A stretch of 64,000 nucleotides of DNA from Streptomyces roseoviridis (GTDB lineage: Bacteria; Actinomycetota; Actinomycetes; Streptomycetales; Streptomycetaceae): contig NZ_BAAAWU010000001.1 in the NCBI RefSeq assembly GCF_039535235.1, positions 2,790,001 to 2,854,000 of the forward strand, in the 5' to 3' direction. Shown here one piece after another: positions 1 through 8,369 of this stretch. The notes beneath the pieces were generated by a model. The model did no database searches, was not told where the DNA came from, and worked only from the letters and a program-made list of their open reading frames with translations. Every line of letters begins with the position of its first letter. Position 1 is the stretch's first letter. The position numbers and the translations under genes were made by a program.

Positions 1-633
1 ACCGGTTTCGGCCGCGTGGAGGGCTTCCCGGTCGGCATCGTGGCGAACCAGCCGATGCAGTTCGCCGGCTGCCTCGACATCAACGCGAGCGAGAAGGCGG
101 CGCGTTTCGTCCGCACCTGCGACGCCTTCAACATCCCGGTCATCACCTTCGTCGACGTCCCGGGCTTCCTGCCGGGCGTGGACCAGGAGTACGGCGGCAT
201 CATCCGGCGCGGCGCGAAGCTGATCTACGCGTACGCCGAGGCGACCGTCCCGCTGATCACGGTCATCACCCGCAAGGCCTTCGGCGGCGCCTACGACGTC
301 ATGGGCTCCAAGCACCTGGGCGCCGACCTCAACCTGGCCTGGCCGACCGCGCAGATCGCCGTCATGGGCGCGCAGGGCGCGGTCAACATCCTGCACCGGC
401 GCACCCTCGCCGAGGCCGAGGCGAACGGCGAGGACCTGGAGGCGGTGCGCGCGCGGCTGATCCAGGAGTACGAGGACACCCTCCTCAACCCGTACATCGC
501 GGCCGAGCGCGGTTACATCGACGGGGTGATCCTGCCGTCCGACACGCGCCCGCAGATCGTGAAGGCCCTGCGTCAGCTGCGTACGAAGCGGGAATCCCTG
601 CCTCCGAAGAAGCACGGCAACATCCCGCTCTAA
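1..633 (+). CDS. pccB: Propionyl-CoA carboxylase beta subunit, C-terminal part (cut by window edge)
   Basis: Carboxyltransferase subunit of the biotin-dependent acyl-CoA carboxylase that makes methylmalonyl-CoA from propionyl-CoA. Only the last 210 residues are present; the frame is open from base 1, so the gene starts upstream of the window. The crotonase-type C-terminal domain is clear, with [24 protein letters not shown] and GAQGAVNI segments. The Asp in GGAYD (about residue 99 of the visible part) falls where, from knowledge of the family, Asp422 of S. coelicolor PccB favours propionyl-CoA and an Ile in AccB favours acetyl-CoA. pccE follows after 20 bp with its own ribosome-binding site, so the two are almost certainly one operon. 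The biotinylated alpha subunit (accA2) lies 4 kb downstream. Confidence 0.93.
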   Translation, partial: TGFGRVEGFPVGIVANQPMQFAGCLDINASEKAARFVRTCDAFNIPVITFVDVPGFLPGVDQEYGGIIRRGAKLIYAYAEATVPLITVITRKAFGGAYDVMGSKHLGADLNLAWPTAQIAVMGAQGAVNILHRRTLAEAEANGEDLEAVRARLIQEYEDTLLNPYIAAERGYIDGVILPSDTRPQIVKALRQLRTKRESLPPKKHGNIPL

Positions 634-653
634 CCTCCGGGAGGGACACCCCC

Positions 654-866
654 ATGATCAAGGTCGTACGAGGAAACCCGACGCCGGAGGAGCTGGCCGC
701 CGCACTGGCGGTGGTCCAGGCCCGGGCCGCGGCCACGGCGGCGGCTGCCGCCGAGGACGGCGGCCCGGCGGTCACCGAGGGCTGGTCGGACCCGGCGCGG
801 ATCGCCCGCGGCGTGCGCCACCGGCCGGGCCCGCGCTCGTGGACGCGGTCCTACTGGCCCGTGTGA
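654..866 (+). CDS. pccE: Acyl-CoA carboxylase epsilon subunit
   Basis: A 70-residue protein with the actinobacterial epsilon-subunit pattern: N-terminal MIKVVRGNPTPEELAAA helix, Ala-rich middle, and a Trp/Arg-rich C-terminus ending in SWTRSYWPV. In this family the small subunit bridges and stabilises the alpha/beta carboxylase complex. The ATG is preceded by GGGAGGG at about 8 nt. Its position 20 bp after pccB is the arrangement known for Streptomyces propionyl-CoA carboxylase. Assignment is secure; the exact partner (pccB) is inferred from position. Confidence 0.92.
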   Translation: MIKVVRGNPTPEELAAALAVVQARAAATAAAAAEDGGPAVTEGWSDPARIARGVRHRPGPRSWTRSYWPV

Positions 867-897
867 CGGCGGTCGGTACGGAAGGACGGACGGGCGG

Positions 898-929
898 AGG
901 CCGGACCCCATGTGCGGGAGGTCCGGCCT
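898..929. terminator. Bidirectional hairpin between pccE and the SGNH hydrolase gene
   Basis: Ten-base perfect arms (898-907 and 920-929) around a 12-nt loop, lying between two convergent genes. It has no U-tract, as is usual for Streptomyces terminators. Probably ends both transcripts. Confidence 0.6.
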
Positions 930-953
930 TCGGCGCGTGCGGGGCGGGGACGG

Positions 954-2198
954 TCAGAGCAGGGGGGCGACCGCCTCAGCCATGAGGCGGTAGCCGGCGT
1001 CGTTGGGGTGCAGCCGGTCGGCGTGCGCGTACACCGGGTTCAGCGCCTTGGCGTCCCGGGGGTCGGCGAGGAGCGTCGCGAAGTCGACGACCGCGTCGAA
1101 CTCGCCGGAGGTCCGGATCCAGTGGTTGACCTCGGCGCTGGTCCGTTCCGCGGTGGGGCCCCAGTGGCTGGTGTCCTTGAAGGGCAGCAGGGTCGAGCCG
1201 ATGACGCGTACGCCACGGGCGTGCGCCGCGTCGATCAACTGGCGGTAGGCGGCGATGAGTTCGGCGGACGTGACGACGGGTGAGGGCTTGTAGGTGGGGT
1301 GGGCGTCGGGCTTGAGGGCGGCCTCGCTGTAGCCGATGTCATTGAGGCCCTGGAGCAGGGCGACGGTGGTGACGCCGGGTTGGTCGAGGGCGTCGCGCCG
1401 GAACCGGGCGGTGGAGCGTTCGCCGTACCAGGCCGAGTCGTTGAGGACGAGGTTGCCGCCGATGCCGGCGTTCACGACGGGGGCGTCGATGCGTTCGGCG
1501 AGCGCGTCGGAGTAGCGGCGGTTCGTGTCCGGGGTGGAGCCGAAGCTGTCGGTGATGGAGTCCCCGAAGAGGACCACGCCGCCCTTCGCGGGCGGGGTGC
1601 CTCCGGAGACCTCGACGCCGCTGAGGTAGTACCAGGACTGGCTGCGTGCGGTGAAGGCGCGGCCGTCGGTGTCGGCGCGGCGGTCGCCGTCGGCGCGGTA
1701 GCTGTCGGTCCACGCCTGGGAGTGGAAGGTGGCCGGCCCGGTCGTCCCGGCGAAGTAGAGGGTGACGGTCACCGAGTCCAGGCGTCCGACGTCGAGCCGG
1801 GCCGGGTCGCTGCGGAGTTCGCCGTGCGCGGGCACGGACACGGACCGCTCGCCGCCGAAGGTGAGGTGGCGCACCGAGCCCGGGTCGACGGACGCGCCGG
1901 TGGTGGTGCGGGCGACGGTGGCGCCGGTGACGGCCAGGGGCGAGGTGCCGTACGCGTTGGAGAGCCTGATCCGTACCCGGTCGCCGTCCTCGGTGAGGCG
2001 GACGACCTGCCGGAGGGTCTGGCGCGAGAATCCCTCCTGGGACCAGTTGGCGGTGAAGCCGGTGGAGGGGAGCTGCGGGGCGGCGCCCCAGGCGGCGTGC
2101 CACCGCGCGGCGGGCGCGGGCCGGGCGTCGGCCGCGGGGCCGGAGAGCAGGGTGAGGCCGAGGGCGGCGGCGAGCAGCGGGGTGAGGAGCTTCTTCAT
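954..2198 (-). CDS. Secreted SGNH/GDSL-family hydrolase
   Basis: 414-residue predicted exported esterase or lipase-like enzyme. Residues 1-25 form a Sec signal peptide (KK, hydrophobic stretch, ADA cleavage site). A beta-rich N-terminal domain of about 180 residues precedes the SGNH domain. Catalytic blocks are visible: FGDSIT (nucleophile Ser), GIGGN (Gly), GLNDI (Asn) and HPNDAGY (Asp/His). Substrate cannot be read from sequence; relatives act on acyl esters or polysaccharide acetyl groups. It is divergent from a TetR regulator, with a palindromic operator in the shared 109-bp region, so that regulator probably controls it. Confidence 0.88.
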   Translation of the reverse strand: MKKLLTPLLAAALGLTLLSGPAADARPAPAARWHAAWGAAPQLPSTGFTANWSQEGFSRQTLRQVVRLTEDGDRVRIRLSNAYGTSPLAVTGATVARTTTGASVDPGSVRHLTFGGERSVSVPAHGELRSDPARLDVGRLDSVTVTLYFAGTTGPATFHSQAWTDSYRADGDRRADTDGRAFTARSQSWYYLSGVEVSGGTPPAKGGVVLFGDSITDSFGSTPDTNRRYSDALAERIDAPVVNAGIGGNLVLNDSAWYGERSTARFRRDALDQPGVTTVALLQGLNDIGYSEAALKPDAHPTYKPSPVVTSAELIAAYRQLIDAAHARGVRVIGSTLLPFKDTSHWGPTAERTSAEVNHWIRTSGEFDAVVDFATLLADPRDAKALNPVYAHADRLHPNDAGYRLMAEAVAPLL

Positions 2199-2230
2199 GG
2201 CGAGTCCTTCGGGAGCGCGAACACACGAGC

Positions 2231-2256
2231 CTTAACGGGATTCTCGTTCCGTTAAG
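2231..2256. promoter_or_regulatory. Palindromic TetR-type operator between SGNH gene and tetR
   Basis: CTTAACGG and CCGTTAAG form perfect 8-bp arms around 10 bp. The site sits in the divergent promoter region, 33 bp from the hydrolase start and 51 bp before the TTG chosen for the regulator. Its AT-rich core stands out from the surrounding sequence. Confidence 0.7.
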
Positions 2257-2307
2257 ATGTCCGAGACGGTAGCAGATACCGAGTCACTAATGGAACAGGA
2301 GTCCCGT

Positions 2308-2943
2308 TTGAGTGAGAGCCCGTCGGCCGTGCCCGGCACCGTGCGCCCCGGGGGCCGTACCGCGAAGGTGCGCCGGGCCGTCCTCGACGCCACCGAGGAC
2401 GCGCTCGCGGCCTCCGGCTTCCACACCCTGAACATGGATCAGATCGCCGCGAGCGCCGGCGTCGGCAAGACCACCGTCTACCGCCGCTGGGGCTCCCCCG
2501 TGGGCCTGGTCACCGACCTGCTGCACGACATGGCCGAACAGTCACTGCCGGCCGCCGACACCGGCAGCCTCGCCGGCGACCTGCGGGCCAACGCGGCCCT
2601 CGTGCACCGCACCCTCACCGACCCCCGGATGGGCGCCGTCTTCCGGGCCGTGATCGCGGCGGCCGCCTGCGACGAGGAGTGCGCGACCGCCCTGCGCGGC
2701 TTCTACCGCACCCGCCTGGAGGAATGGGCCCCGGTGGTGACCCGGGCGGCGGCCCGCGGCGAGGTCCCGGCCGGCACGGACGCCCTCGAACTCCTGCGCG
2801 CCGTCTCGGCCCCGCTCTACTACCGCTTCGCGGTCTCGCGCGAGGACCTGCACGAGACCCACGCCGAACGGTCGGTCCAGGCGGCCCTCGCCGCGGCGGC
2901 GGCCGGGGCCTTCGTCGCCTCCCCCGCCCCTGGTGCGGACTAG
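2308..2943 (+). CDS. TetR/AcrR family transcriptional regulator
   Basis: N-terminal helix-turn-helix typical of TetR (MDQIAASAGVGKTTVYRRW) followed by a variable ligand-binding domain. I place the start at TTG 2308 because AGGAG lies 6 nt before it and the protein then begins close to the HTH. ATG 2257 and ATG 2290 are in frame, but 2257 directly abuts the palindrome at 2231-2256 and has no ribosome-binding site. With the 2308 start the protein is 211 residues. It is divergent from the secreted hydrolase gene and likely represses it and itself. Ligand unknown. Confidence 0.88.
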   Translation: MSESPSAVPGTVRPGGRTAKVRRAVLDATEDALAASGFHTLNMDQIAASAGVGKTTVYRRWGSPVGLVTDLLHDMAEQSLPAADTGSLAGDLRANAALVHRTLTDPRMGAVFRAVIAAAACDEECATALRGFYRTRLEEWAPVVTRAAARGEVPAGTDALELLRAVSAPLYYRFAVSREDLHETHAERSVQAALAAAAAGAFVASPAPGAD

Positions 2944-2954
2944 TCCTTCGGCAC

Positions 2955-2986
2955 GGGGCGCCTGAGTACGAGTACTCAGGCGCCCC
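2955..2986. promoter_or_regulatory. 32-bp perfect palindrome after tetR and before a small membrane-protein gene
   Basis: Two 15-bp arms (2955-2969 and 2972-2986) separated by two bases, with a TGAGTAC/GTACTCA core. It lies 12 bp past the tetR stop and 27 bp before the next start. It could be the tetR terminator, but the 2-nt loop is too tight for a good RNA hairpin, so an operator for the small gene is equally likely. Confidence 0.55.
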
Positions 2987-3013
2987 GGCCCGCCGGACCG
3001 CAGGATCGTGGGC

Positions 3014-3142
3014 ATGCTCTGGTCCGACCCCGAGAACGAGCCGCCCAAGGAACTGCGCGAGATGCAGGCGAAGCTGCGGCGCGCGAGCGTGCTGCTCGCC
3101 GTGGCGATGGTGCTGCTGATGTTCGTGGTCGGCGCACGCTGA
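3014..3142 (+). CDS. mmpB: Small single-pass membrane protein (MmpB-like)
   Basis: 42-residue ORF. The N-terminal half is charged (MLWSDPENEPPKELREMQAKLRR) and the C-terminal half is one hydrophobic helix (ASVLLAVAMVLLMFVVGA). Start ATG 3014 has AGGA 8 nt upstream. Size, layout and position next to maf fit the short protein that Streptomyces annotations call morphogenic membrane protein MmpB. I recall that name from memory and hold it with moderate confidence; that this is a real coding gene is more certain. A large palindrome lies just upstream. Confidence 0.65.
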   Translation: MLWSDPENEPPKELREMQAKLRRASVLLAVAMVLLMFVVGAR

Positions 3143-3275
3143 TCCGGCGCATCCCCCTTCCCCCCGGCGCATCCCTCCCCGGCACCCGGTGATCCGGCGC
3201 ACGCCGAGCCGGCGCATCCCCCTTCCCCCCGGCGCGTCCCGCCCAGGCGCCGGCGATCCGGCGCACGCTGACGGG
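3141..3275. repeat. Degenerate direct repeats between mmpB and maf
   Basis: GATCCGGCGCA starts at 3141, 3191 and 3255. A longer C-rich block (CCGGCGCATCCCCC and onward) is shared by the first two units. The first copy overlaps the mmpB stop codon, and the third resembles the last codons of that gene. No coding potential seen; this looks like decayed local duplication. Confidence 0.6.
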
Positions 3276-3303
3276 CCCGGCCCGGCCTCGCTACGCTGCC
3301 CTC

Positions 3304-3909
3304 ATGACTGCTGATCACCGCCGTGTCGTGCTCGCCTCCGCCTCCCCCGCCCGGCTCGGCCTGCTCCGGCAGGCCGGACTCGCTCCGGAAGTGATCGTGA
3401 GCGGCGTCGACGAGGACAAGGTGCACGCCCCGACGCCCGCCGAGCTGGCCCTCGCCCTCGCCGAGGCCAAGGCCGCCCGTGTCGCCGCCCGTCCGGAGGT
3501 GTTCGGCGCCCTCGTCATCGGCTGCGACTCGGTCCTGGAGCTGGACGGACAGCCCCTCGGCAAGCCGGCCGACGCCGAGGAGGCCACCGCCCGCTGGAAG
3601 GCGATGCGCGGCAGGGTGGGCATCCTCCAGACGGGCCACTGCGTCTACGACACGGCCGCCAAGCGCTACGAGTCGGCCACCGCCTCCACCGTCGTCCGCT
3701 TCGGCGAGCCCAGCGACGCCGAGATCGCCGCCTACGTCGCCAGCGGCGAACCGCTCCACGTGGCGGGCGCGTTCACCCTCGACGGCCGCTCGGCCCCCTT
3801 CATCGAGGGCATCGACGGCGACCCGGGCAACGTCATCGGCCTCTCCCTGCCGCTGCTGCGCACCCTGCTCGCCAAGCTCGGCGTCTCCATCACCGACCTC
3901 TGGGCCTGA
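3304..3909 (+). CDS. maf: Maf-type nucleoside triphosphate pyrophosphatase
   Basis: 201 residues, the usual length for Maf. It carries the N-terminal signature [17 protein letters not shown], the [16 protein letters not shown] active-site block and the [15 protein letters not shown]-terminal block. Members hydrolyse non-canonical or modified nucleotides (dTTP, UTP, m7GTP) to the monophosphate and are linked to septum arrest in Bacillus. TACGCT lies 6 nt before the ATG with no ribosome-binding site, so the mRNA is probably leaderless. Convergent with the membrane-protein gene at 3932. Confidence 0.92.
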   Translation: MTADHRRVVLASASPARLGLLRQAGLAPEVIVSGVDEDKVHAPTPAELALALAEAKAARVAARPEVFGALVIGCDSVLELDGQPLGKPADAEEATARWKAMRGRVGILQTGHCVYDTAAKRYESATASTVVRFGEPSDAEIAAYVASGEPLHVAGAFTLDGRSAPFIEGIDGDPGNVIGLSLPLLRTLLAKLGVSITDLWA

Positions 3910-3931
3910 GGCCGGTTCACCCGCGGCCGGC

Positions 3932-4387
3932 TCAGGCGGCGGCCGGCGCCGCCTCGGGCTCCGGCCCCGGCTCCGGCCCGGCCCCGGGCTCCGGCCGCGC
4001 CTCCCCGTACGCCACCAGGGTGAGGACGATCAGGCCCACCACCACCATCAGGAACGCGAACGCCGCCCAGCCGAGCAGCCCGACCGCCACCGCGCCGAGG
4101 ACTCCGTGCACGACCGCGCAGCCGATGAGGAGGGCGCGGCCCGCGCGGCCGGGCCGGCGGTCGCGCAGCGCGGCGATCAGCGGTACCAGACCGCACAGGA
4201 GCAGCAGGACGCCGGAGCCGATACCGAGGGCCCAGGTGCCGGTGTACATGACCTCGGGGTCGAGCCCGTCGAGGGACATCGACTGGGCCTTCACGAACCG
4301 GGCCATGACCGCGTTGACCGCCACGATGCCGGGCGCTTCGAGGAAGAGCACCACCGCCGTCACGAGCGCTATCGGTCTGCGGGCCAC
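3932..4387 (-). CDS. Four-helix integral membrane protein of unknown function
   Basis: About 151 residues with four hydrophobic segments (ALVTAVVLFLEAPGIVAV, GTWALGIGSGVLLLLCGLVPLIAAL, ALLIGCAVVHGVLGAVAVGLL, FLMVVVGLIVLTLVAY). A Pro/Glu/Gly-rich cytoplasmic tail follows. GTG 4387 is chosen as start because a GGGGG tract lies about 8 nt upstream; GTG 4396 is also possible. The open frame extends to 4588 but the extra part looks non-coding. Function not recognised. It is divergent from accA2. Confidence 0.75.
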   Translation of the reverse strand: MARRPIALVTAVVLFLEAPGIVAVNAVMARFVKAQSMSLDGLDPEVMYTGTWALGIGSGVLLLLCGLVPLIAALRDRRPGRAGRALLIGCAVVHGVLGAVAVGLLGWAAFAFLMVVVGLIVLTLVAYGEARPEPGAGPEPGPEPEAAPAAA

Positions 4388-4760
4388 GTGGGCCACCCCC
4401 TGGATGCGGCTGTTACCTCCGGTACGTACGACATCGCGAAGGCTACTGGCCGGTAAACCCCGGGACAAGGGTTCGCGCACGCGGGCGTGCGCCCGCCACC
4501 CTGGCAAAGAATCATTGCGCCATTCGTAGGGACTCCACAAAGAAACCCGTTTGTCGACTGGCCGCGCGAACAGAGACCTGCGCCACACCTCGGAGCTACT
4601 GTGCCGTAAAGAATCCCTGCGTACCGTGGTACGACAAGGGATTTCACGACCCGAGCAAGCCTCGCATCACGCTCCGTGTGGGCAAGCTCACCACTGGGGA
4701 CGGGTCGAAGTGCCGTGTCGGCAGTCCCTAAACTCAGCTTGTTTCAAGGAGGGAGCCATC
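4388..4760. other. 373-bp non-coding region upstream of accA2
   Basis: Contains no convincing ORF. It is less GC-rich than its neighbours and holds the accA2 ribosome-binding site (AAGGAGGG, 4747-4754), an ACAAA/TTTGT inverted repeat (4537-4554) and a nested inverted repeat at 4612-4643. The length suggests a long, regulated accA2 leader or promoter. Confidence 0.6.
4612..4643. promoter_or_regulatory. Nested inverted repeat in the accA2 upstream region
   Basis: Outer arms AATCCCT (4612-4618) and AGGGATT (4637-4643) enclose a perfect inner palindrome, CGTACC-GT-GGTACG (4620-4633). It is 118 bp before the accA2 start. It could be a repressor operator or an RNA stem in the leader; the sequence does not decide. 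Confidence 0.5.
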
Positions 4761-6515
4761 GTGCGCAAGGTGCTCATCGCCAACCGTGGCGAAATCGCTG
4801 TCCGTGTCGCCCGTGCTTGCCGGGACGCCGGGATCGCAAGCGTAGCCGTCTACGCCGATCCGGACCGGGACGCCCTGCACGTCCGCGCGGCCGACGAGGC
4901 GTTCGCCCTGGGCGGTGACACTCCGGCCACCAGTTACCTGGACATGGCCAAGGTCCTCCAGGCCGCCAAGGACTCGGGTGCGGACGCGGTGCACCCCGGT
5001 TACGGGTTCCTCTCCGAGAACGCCGAGTTCGCCCAGGCCGTCCTGGACGCCGGACTGATCTGGATCGGCCCGCCCCCGCAGGCCATCCGCGACCTCGGCG
5101 ACAAGGTCGCCGCCCGTCACATCGCCCAGCGCGCCGGCGCCCCGCTCGTCGCCGGCACCCCCGACCCCGTCTCCGGCGCCGACGAGGTCGTCGCCTTCGC
5201 CGAGCAGCACGGCCTGCCCATCGCGATCAAGGCCGCCTTCGGCGGCGGCGGCCGCGGCCTGAAGGTCGCCCGCACCCTCGAAGAAGTGCCCGAACTCTAC
5301 GACTCCGCCGTCCGCGAAGCCGTCGCCGCCTTCGGCCGCGGCGAATGCTTCGTCGAGCGCTACCTCGACAAGCCCCGCCACGTCGAAACCCAGTGCCTCG
5401 CCGACACCCACGGCAACGTCGTCGTCGTCTCCACCCGCGACTGCTCCCTCCAGCGCCGCCACCAAAAGCTCGTCGAGGAAGCCCCCGCCCCCTTCCTCAC
5501 CGAAGCACAGAACGCGGAGCTGTACCGCGCCTCCAAGGCGATCCTCAAGGAAGCCGGCTACGTCGGCGCCGGCACCGTCGAATTCCTCGTCGGCACCGAC
5601 GGCACCATCTCCTTCCTCGAGGTCAACACCCGCCTCCAGGTCGAACACCCCGTCACCGAAGAAGTCACCGGCATCGACCTCGTCCGCGAGATGTTCCGCA
5701 TCGCCGACGGCGAGGAACTCGGCTACGACGACCCCGAAATCCGCGGCCACTCCTTCGAGTTCCGCATCAACGGCGAAGACCCCGGCCGCAACTTCCTCCC
5801 CGCCCCCGGCACCGTCACCACCTTCACCCCGCCCACCGGCCCCGGCGTCCGCCTCGACGCCGGCGTCGAATCCGGCAGCGTCATCGGCCCCGCCTGGGAC
5901 TCCCTCCTCGCCAAACTCGTCATCACCGGCGCCACCCGCGAACAGGCCCTCCAGCGCGCCGCCCGCGCCCTCGCCGAGTTCAAGGTCGAAGGCATGGCCA
6001 CCGCCATCCCCTTCCACCAGGCCGTCGTCACCGACCCCGCCTTCACCGCCGACCCGTTCCGCGTCCACACCCGCTGGATCGAGACCGAGTTCACCAACGA
6101 CATCAAGCCCTTCACCCCCGCAGCCGGCGACACCGACGAAGACGAAACCGGCCGCGAGACCATCGTCGTCGAGGTCGGAGGCAAGCGACTCGAGGTCTCC
6201 CTGCCGTCGTCGCTCGGCATGACCCTCGCGCGCACGGGCCTGGCCGCCGGTGCCAAGCCGAAGCGACGGGCGGCCAAGAAGTCCGGCCCGACCGCCTCCG
6301 GCGACACCCTCGCCTCCCCGATGCAGGGCACGATCGTCAAGATCGCGGTCGAGGAGGGCCAGGAGGTCAAGGAAGGCGACCTCATCGTCGTCCTCGAAGC
6401 CATGAAGATGGAACAGCCCCTCAACGCCCACAAGTCCGGCACCGTCAAGGGCCTCACCGCCGAGGTCGGCGCCTCCCTCACCTCCGGCGCCGCCATCTGC
6501 GAGATCAAGGACTGA
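4761..6515 (+). CDS. accA2: Acyl-CoA carboxylase alpha subunit: biotin carboxylase plus biotin carrier
   Basis: 584 residues. The biotin carboxylase N-domain starts [18 protein letters not shown]. The ATP-grasp domain (about 115-320) has the Gly-rich loop [13 protein letters not shown] and the [15 protein letters not shown] block. The C-terminal biotinyl domain (about 510-584) has EAMKMEQ, with biotinylated Lys near residue 549. It charges biotin with bicarbonate and ATP and serves both the acetyl- and propionyl-CoA carboxylase beta subunits, feeding fatty acid and polyketide precursors. Start GTG 4761 follows AAGGAGGG at 6 nt; the upstream extension of the frame to 4551 lacks family similarity. 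A strong terminator follows. Confidence 0.95.
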   Translation: MRKVLIANRGEIAVRVARACRDAGIASVAVYADPDRDALHVRAADEAFALGGDTPATSYLDMAKVLQAAKDSGADAVHPGYGFLSENAEFAQAVLDAGLIWIGPPPQAIRDLGDKVAARHIAQRAGAPLVAGTPDPVSGADEVVAFAEQHGLPIAIKAAFGGGGRGLKVARTLEEVPELYDSAVREAVAAFGRGECFVERYLDKPRHVETQCLADTHGNVVVVSTRDCSLQRRHQKLVEEAPAPFLTEAQNAELYRASKAILKEAGYVGAGTVEFLVGTDGTISFLEVNTRLQVEHPVTEEVTGIDLVREMFRIADGEELGYDDPEIRGHSFEFRINGEDPGRNFLPAPGTVTTFTPPTGPGVRLDAGVESGSVIGPAWDSLLAKLVITGATREQALQRAARALAEFKVEGMATAIPFHQAVVTDPAFTADPFRVHTRWIETEFTNDIKPFTPAAGDTDEDETGRETIVVEVGGKRLEVSLPSSLGMTLARTGLAAGAKPKRRAAKKSGPTASGDTLASPMQGTIVKIAVEEGQEVKEGDLIVVLEAMKMEQPLNAHKSGTVKGLTAEVGASLTSGAAICEIKD

Positions 6516-6545
6516 CGTCCGGCACCGGTACGGTACGCGTACGGT

Positions 6546-6586
6546 ACGAAGGGCCCGCAGGCATCCACCGCCTGCGGGCCCTTCGT
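6546..6586. terminator. accA2 terminator
   Basis: Seventeen-base perfect arms (6546-6562 and 6570-6586) with a 7-nt loop, 30 bp after the accA2 stop. One of the strongest hairpins in the window. Confidence 0.85.
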
Positions 6587-6621
6587 GACACCCGGCCCGG
6601 ACACGGGAGGAAGGAGCAAGG

Positions 6622-7167
6622 ATGCGCGCCGACGCCCGCCGCAACCACGCGCGCCTGCTCGCCGAGGCCCGCGCCGCCTTCGCCGCGCACGGCACGGACG
6701 CCTCCCTGGAGGACATCGCCCGCCGGGCCGGAGTGGGCATCGGCACCCTCTACCGGCACTTCCCCACCCGCGAGGCGCTGGTCGGCGCCGTCTTCCAGGA
6801 CGCCCTCGCGGCGCTGCTCGACCGCTCTGCGGAACTGGCCGAGGCCGCCGACCCGTGCGCCGCGCTCGTCGGCTGGCTGCGGACCCTGATCGCCCACGCG
6901 GGCGAGTACCGCGGCCTCTCGATCGCCCTCATGTCCGCGGCACCGGACGGGACTTCGGCCCTCGCGGAGTGCAGCGAGCCGCTACGGGCGGCGGGCGCAC
7001 CGCTGCTCGCCCGGGCCCGCGAGGCGGGTGCGGTCCGCGCGGACGTGTCGATCGGCGACCTGATGAAGCTCACCAACGCCATCGCCCTGGCCGCCGAACG
7101 GTCCCCGGAGGACCCGGCCTTGGCCGACCGGCTGCTCGACCTGACCGTACGGGGCCTGAAGGTCTGA
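6622..7167 (+). CDS. TetR family transcriptional regulator
   Basis: 181 residues. N-terminal HTH (SLEDIARRAGVGIGTLYRHFPTREALV) and a C-terminal domain with the ...GLSIALMSAAPDGTSAL... segment typical of short TetR proteins. ATG 6622 follows GGAGGAAGGAG. It is cut off from accA2 by the terminator at 6546-6586, so it is probably a separate unit. The gene's last codons are the first copy of a 34-bp repeat that runs past the stop. Target and ligand unknown. Confidence 0.87.
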   Translation: MRADARRNHARLLAEARAAFAAHGTDASLEDIARRAGVGIGTLYRHFPTREALVGAVFQDALAALLDRSAELAEAADPCAALVGWLRTLIAHAGEYRGLSIALMSAAPDGTSALAECSEPLRAAGAPLLARAREAGAVRADVSIGDLMKLTNAIALAAERSPEDPALADRLLDLTVRGLKV

Positions 7168-7271
7168 GGCCGGGCCTGGCCATACGGGTCTGAGGGACTG
7201 CGGCGGGGCCTGACCGTACGGGTTTGAAGCTCTGCGGCCGGGCCTGAGCGTTCGGAGCCTGCCGGCCCGGC
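7141..7271. repeat. Degenerate 34-bp tandem repeat running out of the tetR 3' end
   Basis: Units begin at 7141, 7176, 7210 and 7244, each starting CTGACCGTACGG or a close variant. The first unit encodes the last residues of the TetR protein (LTVRGLKV) and the stop; the others are non-coding. This looks like tandem duplication of the gene end followed by decay. Confidence 0.65.
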
Positions 7272-7322
7272 CGTACGGGACCCGAGGGGCCGGGCGGCCC
7301 TCTGCGCCCTCGGCCCTCTCCC

Positions 7323-8300
7323 TCAGCGGCGGCGCATGTCCGCGACACGCGCCGTCCGTTCGGGAGACAGCACCTCGCTCGTGAGCGCGCCGCCGCCCGG
7401 TCCGGCCGGGCCGCCGCGGAACTGGCCGCCCGGCATCCGGCCGCGCTGTCCCGGCAGCGGGAGGTCACGGCGCGGGCGGGCGCCCGGGGGGTGCTGCTCG
7501 CCTCCGTGGGCCGGGGCGCCGGAGCCGGCCACCGCGATCTGCACGCCCTGGTCGGCCAGGGCCTGGAGCTCGGTGGCGGCCCGCTCGTCCTGGGGCGGCG
7601 GCTCGTCCGTGACCAGGCGGGTGATCACGTCGGTGGGCACCGTCTGGAACATGGTGTCGGTGCCGAGCTTGGTGTGGTCGGCGAGGACCACGACCTCCGC
7701 CGCCGCCTGCACGAGTGCCCGGTCCACGCTCGCGGAGAGCATGTTGGACGTGGACAGGCCGCGCTCGGCGGTCAGTCCGCTGCCGGAGAGGAAGGCCCGG
7801 GAGACCCGCAGGCCCTGGAGCGACTGCTCCGCCCCGCTGCCCACCAGCGCGTAGTTGGAACCGCGCAGGGTGCCGCCGGTCATGACGACCTCGACCCGGT
7901 TGGCGTGGGCGAGGGCCTGGGCGACGAGCAGCGAGTTGGTGACGACCGTGAGCCCCGGCACCCGGGCGAGCCGGCGGGCCAGTTCCTGCGTGGTGGTGCC
8001 GGCGCCGACGACGATGGCCTCGCCCTCGTCGACGAGGCCGGCGGCGACGTCGGCGATGGCGGTCTTCTCGGCGGTCGCGAGATGGGATTTCTGCGGGAAG
8101 CCGGACTCGCGCGTGAACCCGCCCGGCAGTACCGCACCGCCGTGCCGGCGGTCGAGGAGTCCTTCTGCCTCCAGGGCCCGCACGTCTCGCCGTACGGTCA
8201 CTTCTGAGGTCTGGACGACGCGGGCGAGCTCGCGGAGCGACACGGCTCCATTGGCACGCACCATTTCGAGGATCAACTGGCGACGTTCTGCAGCGAACAC
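7323..8300 (-). CDS. DeoR/GlpR family transcriptional regulator with C-terminal extension
   Basis: 325 residues. The N-terminal winged HTH has the DeoR signature (RRQLILEMVRANGAVSLRELARVVQTSEVTVRRDVRALEAEGLL). The sugar-phosphate-sensing domain follows (GAGTTTQELARRL, TNSLLVAQAL, TGGTLRGSNYALVG, ADHTKLG). A Gly/Pro/Arg-rich tail of about 65 residues makes it longer than the usual 250-260. Start GTG 8300 has TACTGT 7 nt upstream, a leaderless pattern. Family members sense phosphorylated sugars such as deoxyribose-5-phosphate. It is the only obvious candidate regulator for the CTACGCGCGTAG sites in this window, which is inference. No such palindrome precedes its own gene. Confidence 0.88.
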   Translation of the reverse strand: MFAAERRQLILEMVRANGAVSLRELARVVQTSEVTVRRDVRALEAEGLLDRRHGGAVLPGGFTRESGFPQKSHLATAEKTAIADVAAGLVDEGEAIVVGAGTTTQELARRLARVPGLTVVTNSLLVAQALAHANRVEVVMTGGTLRGSNYALVGSGAEQSLQGLRVSRAFLSGSGLTAERGLSTSNMLSASVDRALVQAAAEVVVLADHTKLGTDTMFQTVPTDVITRLVTDEPPPQDERAATELQALADQGVQIAVAGSGAPAHGGEQHPPGARPRRDLPLPGQRGRMPGGQFRGGPAGPGGGALTSEVLSPERTARVADMRRR

Positions 8301-8369
8301 GAAACTGACAGTAACGTGACCCGCCGATGGTTTTCAGCACTATGCGCCGAATTGCAGAAGATGCACACA

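Noticed and set aside
215..230. CTACGCGTAC inside pccB resembling the operator
   Set aside because: Within coding sequence for IYAYAEA; not symmetric over 12 bp.
4734..6746. 670-residue minus-strand open frame opposite accA2
   Set aside because: Fully antisense to a secure gene, Gly/Asp/Val-rich with no domain.
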